From Trichoplax sp. H2 (taxonomy: Eukaryota; Placozoa; Uniplacotomia; Trichoplacea): a stretch of DNA of 64,000 bases. The stretch covers positions 1 to 64,000 of the forward strand of contig NOWV01000103.1 in NCBI GenBank assembly GCA_003344405.1. Direction: 5' to 3'. The translations under genes and the position numbers were made by a program. The notes beneath the pieces were generated by a model. The model did not search any database. It was not told the origin of the DNA and saw only the letters and a program-made list of their open reading frames with translations. Of the stretch, positions 12,319 through 24,259 are shown piece by piece (the first letter of the stretch is position 1; the number at the start of each line of letters is the position of its first letter).

Positions 12319-14400
12319 TCTCTACCTTGAACGAATTTAGCGTGTTGACATTATCGTTGGGCATAGGGAAGTATCAGCAGTTATCATCGGATCGATAGCA
12401 GTTCTATCTTTGAATAAGACACAGTTGATTTTTCTTGTCATCAAATGAAAAAAAGGTTGATTTGCGGGATTCCCAGCGAATCAATTGATCTTTTCTACTG
12501 TATATTAGCCCACCAAGGTAATTTCATCAAGATTCCTGATCAAATCGACTCTAGTTCTGTACTCTACGGATCATATTATGAGCAATGGCATATTATTAAT
12601 ACTACTACTATTCTATCACCATAAATATTATTATGGATTCTGTATCAGACGCTAGTTGCATACTAGACAGTACAGTACTATTACGCCATGATGCACAAGC
12701 CTTCCCAATGCAGTGCTAAAATGGTATAGTATACTAATAGAGATGGCGTGAAAATTTTGCTGGTGCTTATTAATTATGTATGCATGCAATTGTTTAGCTT
12801 TAAAACCTATCCACTTGTCACTTTGGGATAACAAAGGGCAATCTTGGAGATGGAGAGCGAGAGTGGGAGCTACTCCTGATCTCCTATTTCTAAGCATCCA
12901 AGAATGATGGTATGGGAGTAGGACACGTTCCTCGACTACTTTCATTACTGCTAAACTCTATGATTGTTCATATTAAACGAGATTGTAGCCATTCTTGATC
13001 GCAGTTTAGATACAATGAACGACCTTATAAAGGTATTTTTAAATGCAAGTAGCTGCTAGAATATTATGAGATCTTGCAAACTACAGGGTTATGCTTTTCC
13101 TAACTCGATTGGCACCGCTAGTGTGCCATCCGGTGCCATTATAACGTAGTCGCACCATGACTCATAAACTGGATGATTATTCATAGTAAAATTATTACAG
13201 TCATACAACAAACTAGCTTATAAAGATATCTTGCTTTTTAATACAAGTATCTGTAACTAAGGTATTATGCTTTTGCTAGCCCTACTCACACAGATAGCGT
13301 ACCGTGCATGTGCCCGTACAACTTAGCTTGCTGACTGTACCTATATGGAACAGCTTGGCTTAAATCCTTAAGCAAATATTCTAAACATAACTTACATTTA
13401 TCGCTCTAGAAACAAAAAGGTAATCATATATAGATACGCATCTTATACGATTTAATATCTATCTTGTATAACTTGTACCTATATTTTATCCCTCTGATCA
13501 CTACTTGAACAAGTGTACAATCAATTAATAATATTTGCAATTTATTATAGTACTGAATGTTACATTAAACTTAGAATACTATACTTTGCTCAAATTGCAT
13601 TATTGCATTAGTAGCACAAAAACCTGCAGTATTGTCATACAGTGTAAGACGGATACAAACATTACAAATGAAATGAAATAGTTTCAGCTTTATTGCGGAT
13701 ATCGTCAGTTGTCTTATAATTTTTCATTAATTTATGTGAGTTATACATCTATGTCGATCGAATGATATGTACGAAATTATTTACTACATCTTATATTGAA
13801 GTAGGAAATAAAGGCATCATTAATCATTAATGCATAGACACGTCAATAAAAGACATTGCCTGATGATTTGTACTCACAGTGATAATCATGACGGTACATT
13901 ATGGTAAATACACTTAGAAGATTTTCACACCATATTGATACACCATCTCCTCGCTAAGGCATCAGCAGCTATTAGATTAATTTTAATCTATGATTTTGCA
14001 ATTTAGAGTAAACAGCTAATCTATCAATAAACAACACTGTATAAAATTCAACATGGTAATCAGGGCTTTATCGGATTCCACCCTAACAACTAATTTTATT
14101 TTTTAGGAGGTGAAATAGCAATAATACTTTAGGATTACGTACAGACTTTGATGCAAATACTGAATCTACAGTAAACAAAGTTGAAAGGTATCAAAAATGG
14201 TTACTAGCTGATAATTCATATATATTGTTGTAAGTTATTCGATACACAGTTTTCTTAAGCATTCCATTAAATCCAATACTAGTACTGCATATTCATTCTT
14301 TGATGTAGCCTTTCAGAAAGTTATAGCAAAACTCTCAGCTTATATCTAATTAATTCAGTTTTGTAATATCGATTCCTTTTTAGCCATCTCGATAGGATGT
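12319..14400. other. Gene-free spacer between WDR41 and VPS34
   Basis: About 2.1 kb between the 5' end of WDR41 and the 3' end of VPS34, both on the minus strand. It should hold the WDR41 promoter. I see an ATG-initiated 97-codon minus frame (12652-12945) with no family resemblance. There is also a loose duplication around 13030-13140 and 13215-13310 (both contain TTATGCTTTT followed by a similar tract). No convincing exon is visible. Confidence 0.5.
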
Positions 14401-17400
14401 TTATTTTCGCCAATACTACGAGCGAATAAATTAAACGATTATGAATACAACTGTAATACGTATTACTGCTAATATAAAAATTTTCCAAGAATTTAGACTA
14501 CTACTATACCTGGGCAACCTTATGGATGTGTTCTACTACAACTGGAAATAATGCTGTGACACTTTCATCAATTAATGATTGAATATGTTTTACAGCTTCT
14601 TCATCTGATAGATCTAAAACAAATTTATCTTGAACCTAAGATATCAAAATGAAATCAAGATATCAACTTACTATTGATGAAAAGCCATACAGATTCAAGC
14701 AAGTCTACTTAAAGATAAGTAACGAATCTTTAAAGGAACACTTTACTATCACTTTACCTTTTTCATAGTTTTATCAGGCTCCATAGCAATATCTGGAACG
14801 TTTGCATCCAACATCAGCGAGAACAAATTTAGGATCAAGTTTGCAGATCTTTAGAGACGAGAGATAATCAAATATTTAGTCACTAAAATACAATTAAATC
14901 AATTTTAAATTAGTTCATAGCTGTCGTAAACCTTCGAAGATGCAAGAACGCCGTATAGCAGAGTTGTCTAAATTCCTGGTAATGTTCTGTATACTGGCCT
15001 CCCATACCTTCCACCTTTCGTTGTAATCATCATAAATGATGTAACCATTATGGAGAGATAGAAACTCTAACAGCCTTTGCAATATAATTCTAGACTTACC
15101 ATTTCTTTGCTAAGCTTCATTGGAGGGGGGAATGGTTTAGGATCTCTACCAAGGATATATCCAAAATCGATATGGAATAAATTACCTTGATTGACATTAA
15201 AAAATCACTTCAGTTAGGATCAACATGGCTACTACCACCACGCTATTAACTATCAAAAGTAGCTTTTTCCTAAAGGAAAACACTTCTGGTATACAAGGTT
15301 GTAATGCTGTCAATGTTGTACCTGATTTAGTTAATAATAAATTGTCCAAATGTCTATCACCAATACCAAGTAAATACGTGATGATGCAATATCCAGCTAA
15401 GCAACCATAAGTCATGGAAATGGCAATATTTAAAAAATTTACAATCCAGCTAATATTGTACGATAATTACATTAGCATTATTAAATTTACTGATATCAAA
15501 AACTCATACCACAACTCTTTACGTAAGTATCCATAACTTCTGGATTAATGCTATATGGCGCGCCTTCACTTGGATTATGTTTTCTGAAGAAATTCTGTTG
15601 GTAGTATTTATAAAACATTTATTTCAATAGAATAAATTCAGTGACAAATACTTTAGTAATTATTGAAAATAAATTCTAACCGTACCTGAATGCTACCTTC
15701 AGCACCTAAAACCTCAGCTACGGCGGTGGAAGTTATATACTGTACAAATCCTATCATTGAAATAACAATTAGCGGGAGCAATTGAACGTACTGTACTGTA
15801 CAATCTATATTATTTGAAGATTTTATTAATTAAAAAAATTATGGATTAGATCGAATAGAACTTGCCACTCGTTGTACTAGTTGCTAAAACTTTATATGGA
15901 GTTAATTTCAGATCCAAATTTTCCATCCTTAACAGCTAGAAACGAAATTTATTGCCATAAGTTGTACTAATATTAGCAATTGAATTAAAAACAATCTATA
16001 ATTATAATTAATCCAAATTGACTGATTAAATACCTTATCCATCAATGTGATTATTTGCAAAATCAACTGATCCTGCCTAAGGTCGTCACCATTCTTGAAA
16101 ATAGTCTTAGATTTAATAAAAGGAAGAAATATTATAATGAATTACAAATCATGTACAATATTAAGGTGATAAATTTTTGACCCTGTCAATTAACATCGAC
16201 ATCTATTGACTATAAAATAGCCAAAAATACTGCTATAACTATACAATAATATTCACATGAGAAGTTAAACTTAAAATAAACATTACAACGTAAATATGAT
16301 CATCTACTGTCTTGAAAGGTAATCGACCAGGCATAAGATTACTCTTAAATAGCGATGCTTTATCTGTGAAAAGAAATTATTTTATATCAAATATTATATT
16401 CACTGTTCACTTGTTACTTCTTATTTTATCGAGTGCCATGAATAAAAGTATCTACAATAGTGTACCCGCAATAATTCCATTTATATGTACATTGGGATCT
16501 AAAGGAAACTGTAGCGGGTCGAAAGTAGTAAACTCCATCGATTTTATGTGGACACGCAATCGTTCAATCTACAAGAAGATCAGAAGGATTAGTATTAACA
16601 AATTTAATCTAGTTAGGGATTGATTACATTTAATTACTAAATGTCATGGCCTTGATAACCTTTTTCTTTCGATTGCCACCTTGTGAAACAACGGTGGACA
16701 TCAAAACTAGTAATTTATCGATGAATTTTTGCTGCCTGTGCATCATTCTAGCACGCATTTTATATTTGTAACCTCCCTAAAGAAAGATAATAGATCCGAT
16801 TTTTTACAAAGCACATGCATGATTATAATTGATGGCAATTGCGATAAAACTACAACTTACATTATTTAAACGATTCATAAACATCTTCATGACTGCTTTG
16901 TACATGATAGCAATCTTATCAGATTTTTTTAAATTAGGATCTTCGCATTCCACATGTAAGTACCTAATTTTTGTGATGTAAAGTATTTTTATTACTATTC
17001 TGTATCGTGTTAAAGCTCAAATTTTGGATATTAATGGCCATACTAAAATCATACCAATAAAAGTAGTTTGCTAAAGTATCATTTTTGCACGCTCTATATA
17101 TAAGAAAGGACGATAGATCCTGAGCCTAGGTAAAGGTGAAAGGAAAATTTTACTTAAAAAAAGTTAACTTTTACAACCGAGGGATTAAAATCTTACCAAT
17201 TCTTCATCATCTTCTTCTTCTATTGACAGCGGAGAGCTATCCTTCGACTGCTGCTTTAGCAAATCTTCAACTATAACGTTATAAATGTATTTTATAATCA
17301 TTTATTTGTGACTATCTAAAATATCAATAACAACGAAATTGAAATATTACCGGACTCCTTTCCTTGAGTAAATTCTTGTTTATTAGTAATTATTGTATCA

Positions 17401-20400
17401 ATGACCGTTCTTGACATTGGCTCCGAAAGATCGTCAATGTAAAGTTTCTGATATTTACAGATAATGCTATCCAGATTTTCATACTTTAATGCTTGCACTA
17501 ATTGTAAAAGGTATAGCAGCAAGTGCTAAAGAATATTTTAGCAATTAGACAAAGCAAATATGTTAACAAGTCTATCCTATACAGCAAAATGCCGCGATTT
17601 ATATAATTACCTCGTCATCGGCTTTCCATAATCTAGCTACAGCATAACCACGTACTTTTTCATGTTTATAATTTGTCGAAAGTAATTCCAACGCATCATC
17701 AAAATCCATTGGTGACCACTTTTCCAACAATTCTAATGCCTATGTAACAGCGACAATCATTCATATTTTAAAGTACTGAGAGTAGCTACGATAACTCAGT
17801 AGTACAGTAATTTGTTTTGCATCAATGCAAGTTAGATGTGAACCTGCTTAGCTTCTTGAGGTGTATCCCACTTCACACATCTTAAAAATTTAGGAAGAGC
17901 CTACGTACACGTACGGATATAGTTTGATAGCGTAAGTCAATAAATGACTAAAACGACATCGAGATAATTACATCAATTTTTTAGGACAAACTTTTTTATA
18001 ACTGGATAAATAGAAACGAAATCTCCAGATTAAATCTTCTTCGTCAGCCGTTAAAAACTTTGTAGGCGGATAATTCATAATTATCTGTTTATGCCAGGAG
18101 TTCAAATAAGATAGTTTAGTGAAAACATTGCAATACAAATCCTTGCTAAACATTCCAAGTAAATGAGACAATTTAAGATAATCTAGATTGTCTACATTCA
18201 GTAAGTCTCTAATTTCCGCATTGGGTTTAAGCTCGCGTGTTCCTGTCCTTAGGGCTCGCATCAATTTATGGTGCTTCATCTCAGCTAAATTACTCTAACG
18301 AGGATTACGCAAAAATTGCAAAGCTTCAGACAGATGGGAAAAAATGAAATGGAAATATCTGTTATTCCTTACACATTCTAATTCTGGATCCGGTAAAACA
18401 ATAATATCGTTTAATGGCTTAACAACATCTTCAGAAGTTGCATCCTGTCCACAAATAATTGAGTTAAGGATACAATCAAGTCTGTGGTACAGTGTGACAT
18501 AGTAAACGTACTTGCATTTTATTCTAATGAATTAGCAATAGAACTTACAACTAGCTATCATAACCTACCTTTTCAAAGTATACAATGCAATAATCGTCAT
18601 TTTCACGATGTATCCGTGGAAATTCCACCATTAAAAACATCATGTTAGAATCTCTTTTTTCTTTCTAATTAATATCAAAAATGGCCACATATAACTGACA
18701 AACCAATAGCGCTCATAAGAAGACTTATTTTATTGGTTATTATTCTCAAACGACACAACGAGCTAATTGAAGTTCATAATGATAAGAACGGTCATAACCT
18801 CATTAATTTGCTCAATTTCTCTAAAAGCAAGCCTATCAAGCCAATCGACTTCTTTCATTCGGCCTTTACGGTGTTTTTTGCTTAGCTAAAATTAGAGTAG
18901 GTAGGTGACGAGATAGTAGTGACGCCAAGTTATAACGAAATGTCTAGAGCGATTTTACGTTCAATTACTCCTGTCTAAAGTAGTAGTTTACCTTGCTTAA
19001 TCGCATCATTTGTTTCTGAGAGCAGTCATCGGACATTTTACCTGGGGTAGTAGTATTAACCTTCCCATCAGCCTCAACATCAGGCCACACTTTAAAATCA
19101 TGTATTCCGCGTCGGAAAATTCTGTGGTAGAAACAATGATACGAGTATATCCATATTTAGTTAGCTTACATGACACTACAGCAATCAGTAGTTTTGTAGT
19201 ATTAATTAATTCGGTTAAAGCAGATTAATAACTAGTATAATGCTGGCAAGTATTATGATTAGTATACTCTTAATCAAGGTAGGTATTTAGATACAATAAG
19301 TAAAGAAAATTGCATATACGTGTACGCGAGTGTAAGTTGAAGGATTACTTTGATTGAAACCTATCGCAGAAAAGTATAGTACAATTGCATTCTGCCTATT
19401 TTTGAAATTACCCGTTCTTGCCAAATAGTGATACCGTTGTTGCGCCAACAGGTATAGCTTTCTTTGACCCGTAAATATCCCAAATGGTAATAGCAATCTA
19501 TCATAAAGGTGTAAAGTAATGCAATCAAATGGATTGTTTTTCAAGTTAAGCAGTAAGTACTGCTTGTAGATCAGTCGTTGTATTGTAGATGAATGAATAG
19601 ATTAAGCAAATATGACAACCATTCAGATACCGTAGAAAGGCTTTAGTATCGAGAATAAGATTACTGTACCTGGGCATTCCTTGGCAAATCGCTATACTTG
19701 ATAGGTAATTTAATCCATTCATTCCAACTAAGAAATTACACGTGCAGTATTAGAATCAATATGTAGTCATGTATCCAGTCAATTTGTATATGCAAAATTA
19801 GCAATTTGGATACCAGCTATAGCAAATAAACTTACTTCCATCTTCTGCTAAAAGGTTTGTAAGATGTTCTTGTTGGCAGTGTTAATTCAACGTTGTTGTC
19901 ATAGACTTTGCATGATACAAATAGATCTGCTTTCTCACTATATGGAATCATAGTCAAGATTTCAAGTTTAATCTGGAGGCACAATACAATACTGTAGGAT
20001 GACGGATGAGAATCTTTCCTACATTCCTCGTACTGTATGGAGGCGATAGCATTAATGTACTACGAATCCATGGTAACGAGTATACGTCTAGAAATGGTCT
20101 GATTTTGGAAAATGTACTTGTACGTTTATCTATCCTCAATTAGCCTAGCAACATCATTGTCTACTGCTGGGATATTGATAGTATAAAACGATTACTGTAG
20201 ATTGATATGAGGAAGAAGAGCAGTCATTGCACGTTCTATCTGTCAAACCACTGCATCGATTATCCTTGTTGCTATTGCAGTTGTTATTGTTACAATGGTG
20301 ATATAATTTCACAACGTTCTAATGATAGTCGCATATTGATCGGTATATCTTCTCATCAAGGGTAAAGCTAACTCATTTATAACCTAGACTGATTATTCAT

Positions 20401-20855
20401 TGATTGCACTCGGTTGTGATTTTATATTCGACTTACCTTTCATAAAGACCTGAAAATTTTAAGACTGGATCGTCAACAAGAGCTTTTAAACACTTTCGAT
20501 CTCGTTTCCCTTCTAAAGTTCCTCTACATATTTGGATCAAGATATGATTAGATTTTTCTCCTTTACATTCTCATGTCTATCATCGTATTCATTCCTTATT
20601 ATTTACATCGACTTGGTAGAGAATGATTTAGTGTAGTCAATCAAGCATATTTATTGGTTATTGGAGAGAGACATCTTGTCTCGACAGACAGAATCTCTAT
20701 CCAGTAGAACGAATGCATTGCTTCATGCAACAACTCTTAGGGCAGAATAACGACTTACTTTCCTATCCATTTACTTACATTTTAATATAGACATAAGTAT
20801 CTAGATCGCAGCTGTAGACATAGTTAAACTTATCGAGTAGATCAGAAGCAGCCAT
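14401..20855 (-). CDS. PIK3C3: Class III phosphatidylinositol 3-kinase VPS34
   Basis: Makes PI3P on endosomes and autophagosomes with VPS15/Beclin-1. Exons: 20855-20779, 20523-20437, 19937-19836, 19727-19670, 19497-19412, 19121-18992, 18885-18799, 18664-18569, 18444-18373, 18294-18196, 18084-17992, 17900-17844, 17739-17611, 17525-17351, 17270-17197, 17125-17055, 16963-16861, 16776-16660, 16568-16466, 16363-16290, 16105-16034, 15935-15866, 15750-15686, 15594-15510, 15396-15322, 15185-15100, 15014-14932, 14848-14758, 14635-14510, 14415-14401. Sum 2658 nt, 885 aa (human 887). C2 domain about 1-265 ([15 protein letters not shown]); helical domain about 265-500 ([33 protein letters not shown]); kinase about 570-885 with [10 protein letters not shown], catalytic GIGDRHLDN (about 735-745), [14 protein letters not shown] and the C-terminal YWRK required by the family. 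All catalytic residues are present. The intron after 15866 starts with GC. Intron 18195-18085 has no stop and keeps frame. Confidence 0.97.
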
Positions 20856-21309
20856 GACTGTGTATTCCAATTACGCCATTGAAGGCAAGAAGGAGGAGGA
20901 TAAGTTGCTGGTAGCCATTTCTCTTGCCACGTATGACGCAATGCTAGCCTGTCAGCGAGTTTCGTAGAATTTCAACAGATTTTGACTCTACTCCGATGGA
21001 GTGGATGGAGCAGTATACTGTATTTGCAAGATTTGACAAATGACCCCACTCTCGGCAATCGCAGTATGTCCAAAATATCGTCCTACCATTAAAAGCTATT
21101 TGACTGAGTTGGGTAGTAGCCCATGATACACTCTATAGTAGACTGATATTCCTGTCAAGCGACAGCAAGTAATTATTCAATTAGACTTAGGTTTGACTGA
21201 CTTGATTGGAGCGTATGCTACACTATCCTATATTCTACCCTCGAGCAAGGCAGTTGTAAATAAATAAAATGGCGAGCTGCTTGCATGCAAGTTTATAGCA
21301 GTCTAACCC
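20856..21309. other. Upstream region of VPS34
   Basis: 454 bp directly upstream of the VPS34 ATG and presumably its promoter side. I see no exon, repeat or named site other than one CAGTATACTGTA palindrome near 21011. Confidence 0.4.
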
Positions 21310-23095
21310 TAATCTACAATCAATTAAAGGGCTTCCAAGAGGGAAAACTGGCAAAGTCCCTTGACCAATAATGACCTCCCTGCCTCGATTAGATCAGGGA
21401 CTGATTAAATGTCCAGAAAAGAAATTGTGTTGTGAAGAATCTGCCATCATCTGCAATGCTTCTCCATTACGTTTCTGCTTTGCAGCTGGCTGACCTAAAG
21501 TAAGCCAGAATCAATCACGGGCTTCTTAATAAGAGGGAAAACTAGCAAAGTCCCTGGATCAACAATCCCTGCCTCGATTAGATCAGCGACTGATCAAATT
21601 CCAGAAAAGAAATTGTGTTGTGAAGAATCTGTCATCATCTGCAATGCTTCTCTAGTACAGTACGTTTCTGCTCTGTAGCTGGCTGACCTAAAGTAAGCCA
21701 GAATCAATCACGGGCTTCTTAATAAGAGGGAAAACTAGCAAAGTCCCTGGATCAACAATCCCTGCCTCGATTGGATCAAGGACTGATCAAATTCCAGAAA
21801 AGAAATTCTATTCTGAAGAATCTGCCATCATCTGCAATGCTTCTCCAGTACGTTTCTACTTTGCAGCTGGCTGACCTTAAGTAAGCCAGAATCAATCACG
21901 GGCTTCTTAATAAGAGGGAAAACTAGCAAAGTCCCTGAATCAACAATCCCTGCCTCGATTAGATCAGCGACTGATCAAATTCCAGAAAAGAAATTCTATT
22001 CTGAAGAATCTGTCATCATCTGCAATGCTTCTCCAATACAGTACGTTTCTACTTTGCAGCTTGATGACCTAAAGTCCCTGGATCAACAATGATCTCCCTG
22101 CCTCGATTAGATCAAGGACTGATCAAATTTCTGATGATATGTCCAGAGGAATCTGTAAGCATCTGCAATGCTTCTCCAGTACTGCAAGTCTCTGCTTTGC
22201 AGCTGGCTGATCTAAAGTAAGCCAGAATCAATCACGGGCTTGTTAATAAGTGGGAAAACTGACAAAGTCCTTGGATCAACCATGATCTTCCTGCCTCGAT
22301 TAGATCAGGGACTAATCAAATATCCAGAAAAGAAATTCTATTCTGAAGAATCTGTCATCATCTGCAATGCTTCTCCAATACAGTACGTTTCTACTTTGTA
22401 GCTAGATGACCTAAAGTCCCTGGATCAACATTAATCTCCCTGCCTCTCTTAGATCAAGGACTGATCAAATTTCTGGTGATCTATCCAGAGGAATCTGTAA
22501 GCATCTGCAATGCTACTCCAGTACTGCACGTTTCTACTTTGCAGCTGGCTGACCTAAGTAAGCCAGAATGAATCATGGGCTTGTTCATAAGTGGGAAAAC
22601 TGAAAAAGTCCCTGGATCAACAATGATCTCCTTGCCTCGATTAGATCAGGGACTGATCCAATTTCTTTCTTTAGTAGTCGCTGATTGTATGACAGTATGT
22701 GTCATGCACCGTAGCGATGAAAGATGGCATGCACTGCGGCGAAATGCCAGAAAGAAATCTTATTCTAAAGATTCTGTCATCATCTGCAATGGTTCTCCAG
22801 TACGTGGCTACTAGGCAGCTTGCTGACCTAAAGCAAGCCAGAATCAATCAGAGGCTTCTTAAAAAGAGGGAAAACTTCAAAGTCCCTAGATCAACAATGA
22901 TCCTCTTGCCTTTGCTAGATCAGGGACTGATCCAATTTCTTTCCTTAGTAGTCGCTGACTGTATGCACCGTAGCGATGAAAAAATGCCCAGGAAAGAAAT
23001 TTGATTCTGAAGAATCGGTCATCATCTGCAATGCTTCTCCAGTACGTTTCTACCGTATACTTCTACAGTGACTGTCATAGACTTGCCGATTACTT
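21310..23095 (+). repeat. Degenerate tandem array of ~190-bp units
   Basis: The unit contains GGGAAAACT..CAAAGTCCCTGGATCAACA, then CCTGCCTCGATTAGATCAGG, GAAGAATCTGTCATCATC, TGCAATGCTTCTCCAGTACG and CAGCTGGCTGACCTAAAGTA. GGGAAAACT anchors occur at 21341, 21535, 21728, 21916, 22252, 22593 and 22868. Spacing is therefore about 194, 193, 188, then about twice 168 and 170 where a unit has lost its anchor, then 275. About nine units in all, with the later copies diverged and carrying an extra block with GTAGTCGCTGA. Short ATG frames in the array (22575, 22699) are repeat-derived and not credible genes. Confidence 0.9.
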
Positions 23096-23237
23096 TGCAA
23101 GTAATGGACAAGTCCATGGCATAGTCTACAGCATGATTGAGCATCTCTTGTAGACTGCAGCCCATTTCTTCTAGCGGTTAAAGGATGATTCATTCATGCT
23201 TACTAACTTGCTTTTTATAAATGTGTGACAAAATAAT

Positions 23238-23265
23238 GTATTATTATTATAATAATAATAATAAC
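23238..23265. repeat. ATT/AAT microsatellite
   Basis: TTATTATTATTATAATAATAATAATAA: a trinucleotide run that reverses direction and is therefore self-complementary. The surrounding 23096-24080 region has no recognisable gene; two overlapping antisense frames at 23215-23482 are open but unlike any family I know. Confidence 0.8.
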
Positions 23266-24081
23266 AATGTATGAGTCATGGCCACTCGGGGATTTTACCA
23301 GCCTACTGAGCACTGCCGGCGGCACTATCATATTTGTTTTTATCTTGGTTTTGAATCGTTGCTCTACTATAAAGCTTAGCGACAAATTGAAAGACTCAGC
23401 TCCAATCAATTTGCTGTGCAAAGTAGTCTCCAATTCGACCTGGTGGAAAATAGCCTCAAAGCTATTCATTGCTGACAGCTGAGCTCTATTTTTATTGTTG
23501 CTGGTCAGACTTTCTACCCTATTACTGTCTCAAAAGGATTGGGGGCTTAATTTCTGAAGCACTGAGCAATGTACAAATGGTACATGCTGTAGTCTGTAGA
23601 CTAGTCATTTGATTTAGTCAAAACAATCGTTGTCGGCATTGGAGGAGTATCGCTGTGAAGGATTAGTATAGCAATTTTCAATAGTCCATCATGTTGTAAT
23701 CGTCGCTTATGCTTTGCTGCTAGGACATTTTTACCAAATGCAGCTACGTCCTGCCAGCTCCATTCCATTTTTAAGGAATTTCTCTTATTAATTAAGCATC
23801 CCTGTTATAATGCTATACTACTGGGATATTTTTAACCAATGCTACTGCCTAGCTTAGTTTACTGCATCAACATTTCTACCTAATACTACTCTGCCTTCTG
23901 ATAGCTCATTTCTAGCGATCATGGCCATTTTTATCAACTGCTATAGACTTAATAAAGCGTACCGACTATTTTTCTCCTCGTTTACACTGTACCGTATGAC
24001 TAAAACCGGACACTACCCTATGATGTGGCATGGACATGATTGTTTCCCATAGTGTTTCTAGTGCTAGCACTGGTGCTGCAC

Positions 24082-24114
24082 TACATGACGTCATCACCAC
24101 GATGACGTCATGTA
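24082..24114. promoter_or_regulatory. 33-bp inverted repeat with two consensus CREs upstream of SHC
   Basis: Two 14-nt arms (24082-24095 and 24101-24114) are perfect reverse complements separated by ACCAC. Each arm contains the full CREB/ATF palindrome TGACGTCA (24086-24093 and 24103-24110). The element lies 146 bp before the SHC start codon, which fits a proximal promoter. A separate perfect palindrome GTGCTAGCAC sits at 24061-24070. The sequence match is direct; binding by a bZIP factor is inference. Confidence 0.6.
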
Positions 24115-24259
24115 CTGCTGAAGATGACCTTTAAGGTGGAGTGACGTGCAATTGTGAGTCAATTTGTGACGATGATGACCACCAGGTGCTCAGCCGGACA
24201 CCGCACTGGACGCGTCTTAAATAAGCTGCCACTAGCCTACTAGGCATGCAAAATCCAAG

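Noticed and set aside
12652-12945. 97-codon minus-strand ATG frame
   Set aside because: No known relative, no clear splice partner, and composition typical of non-coding DNA here.
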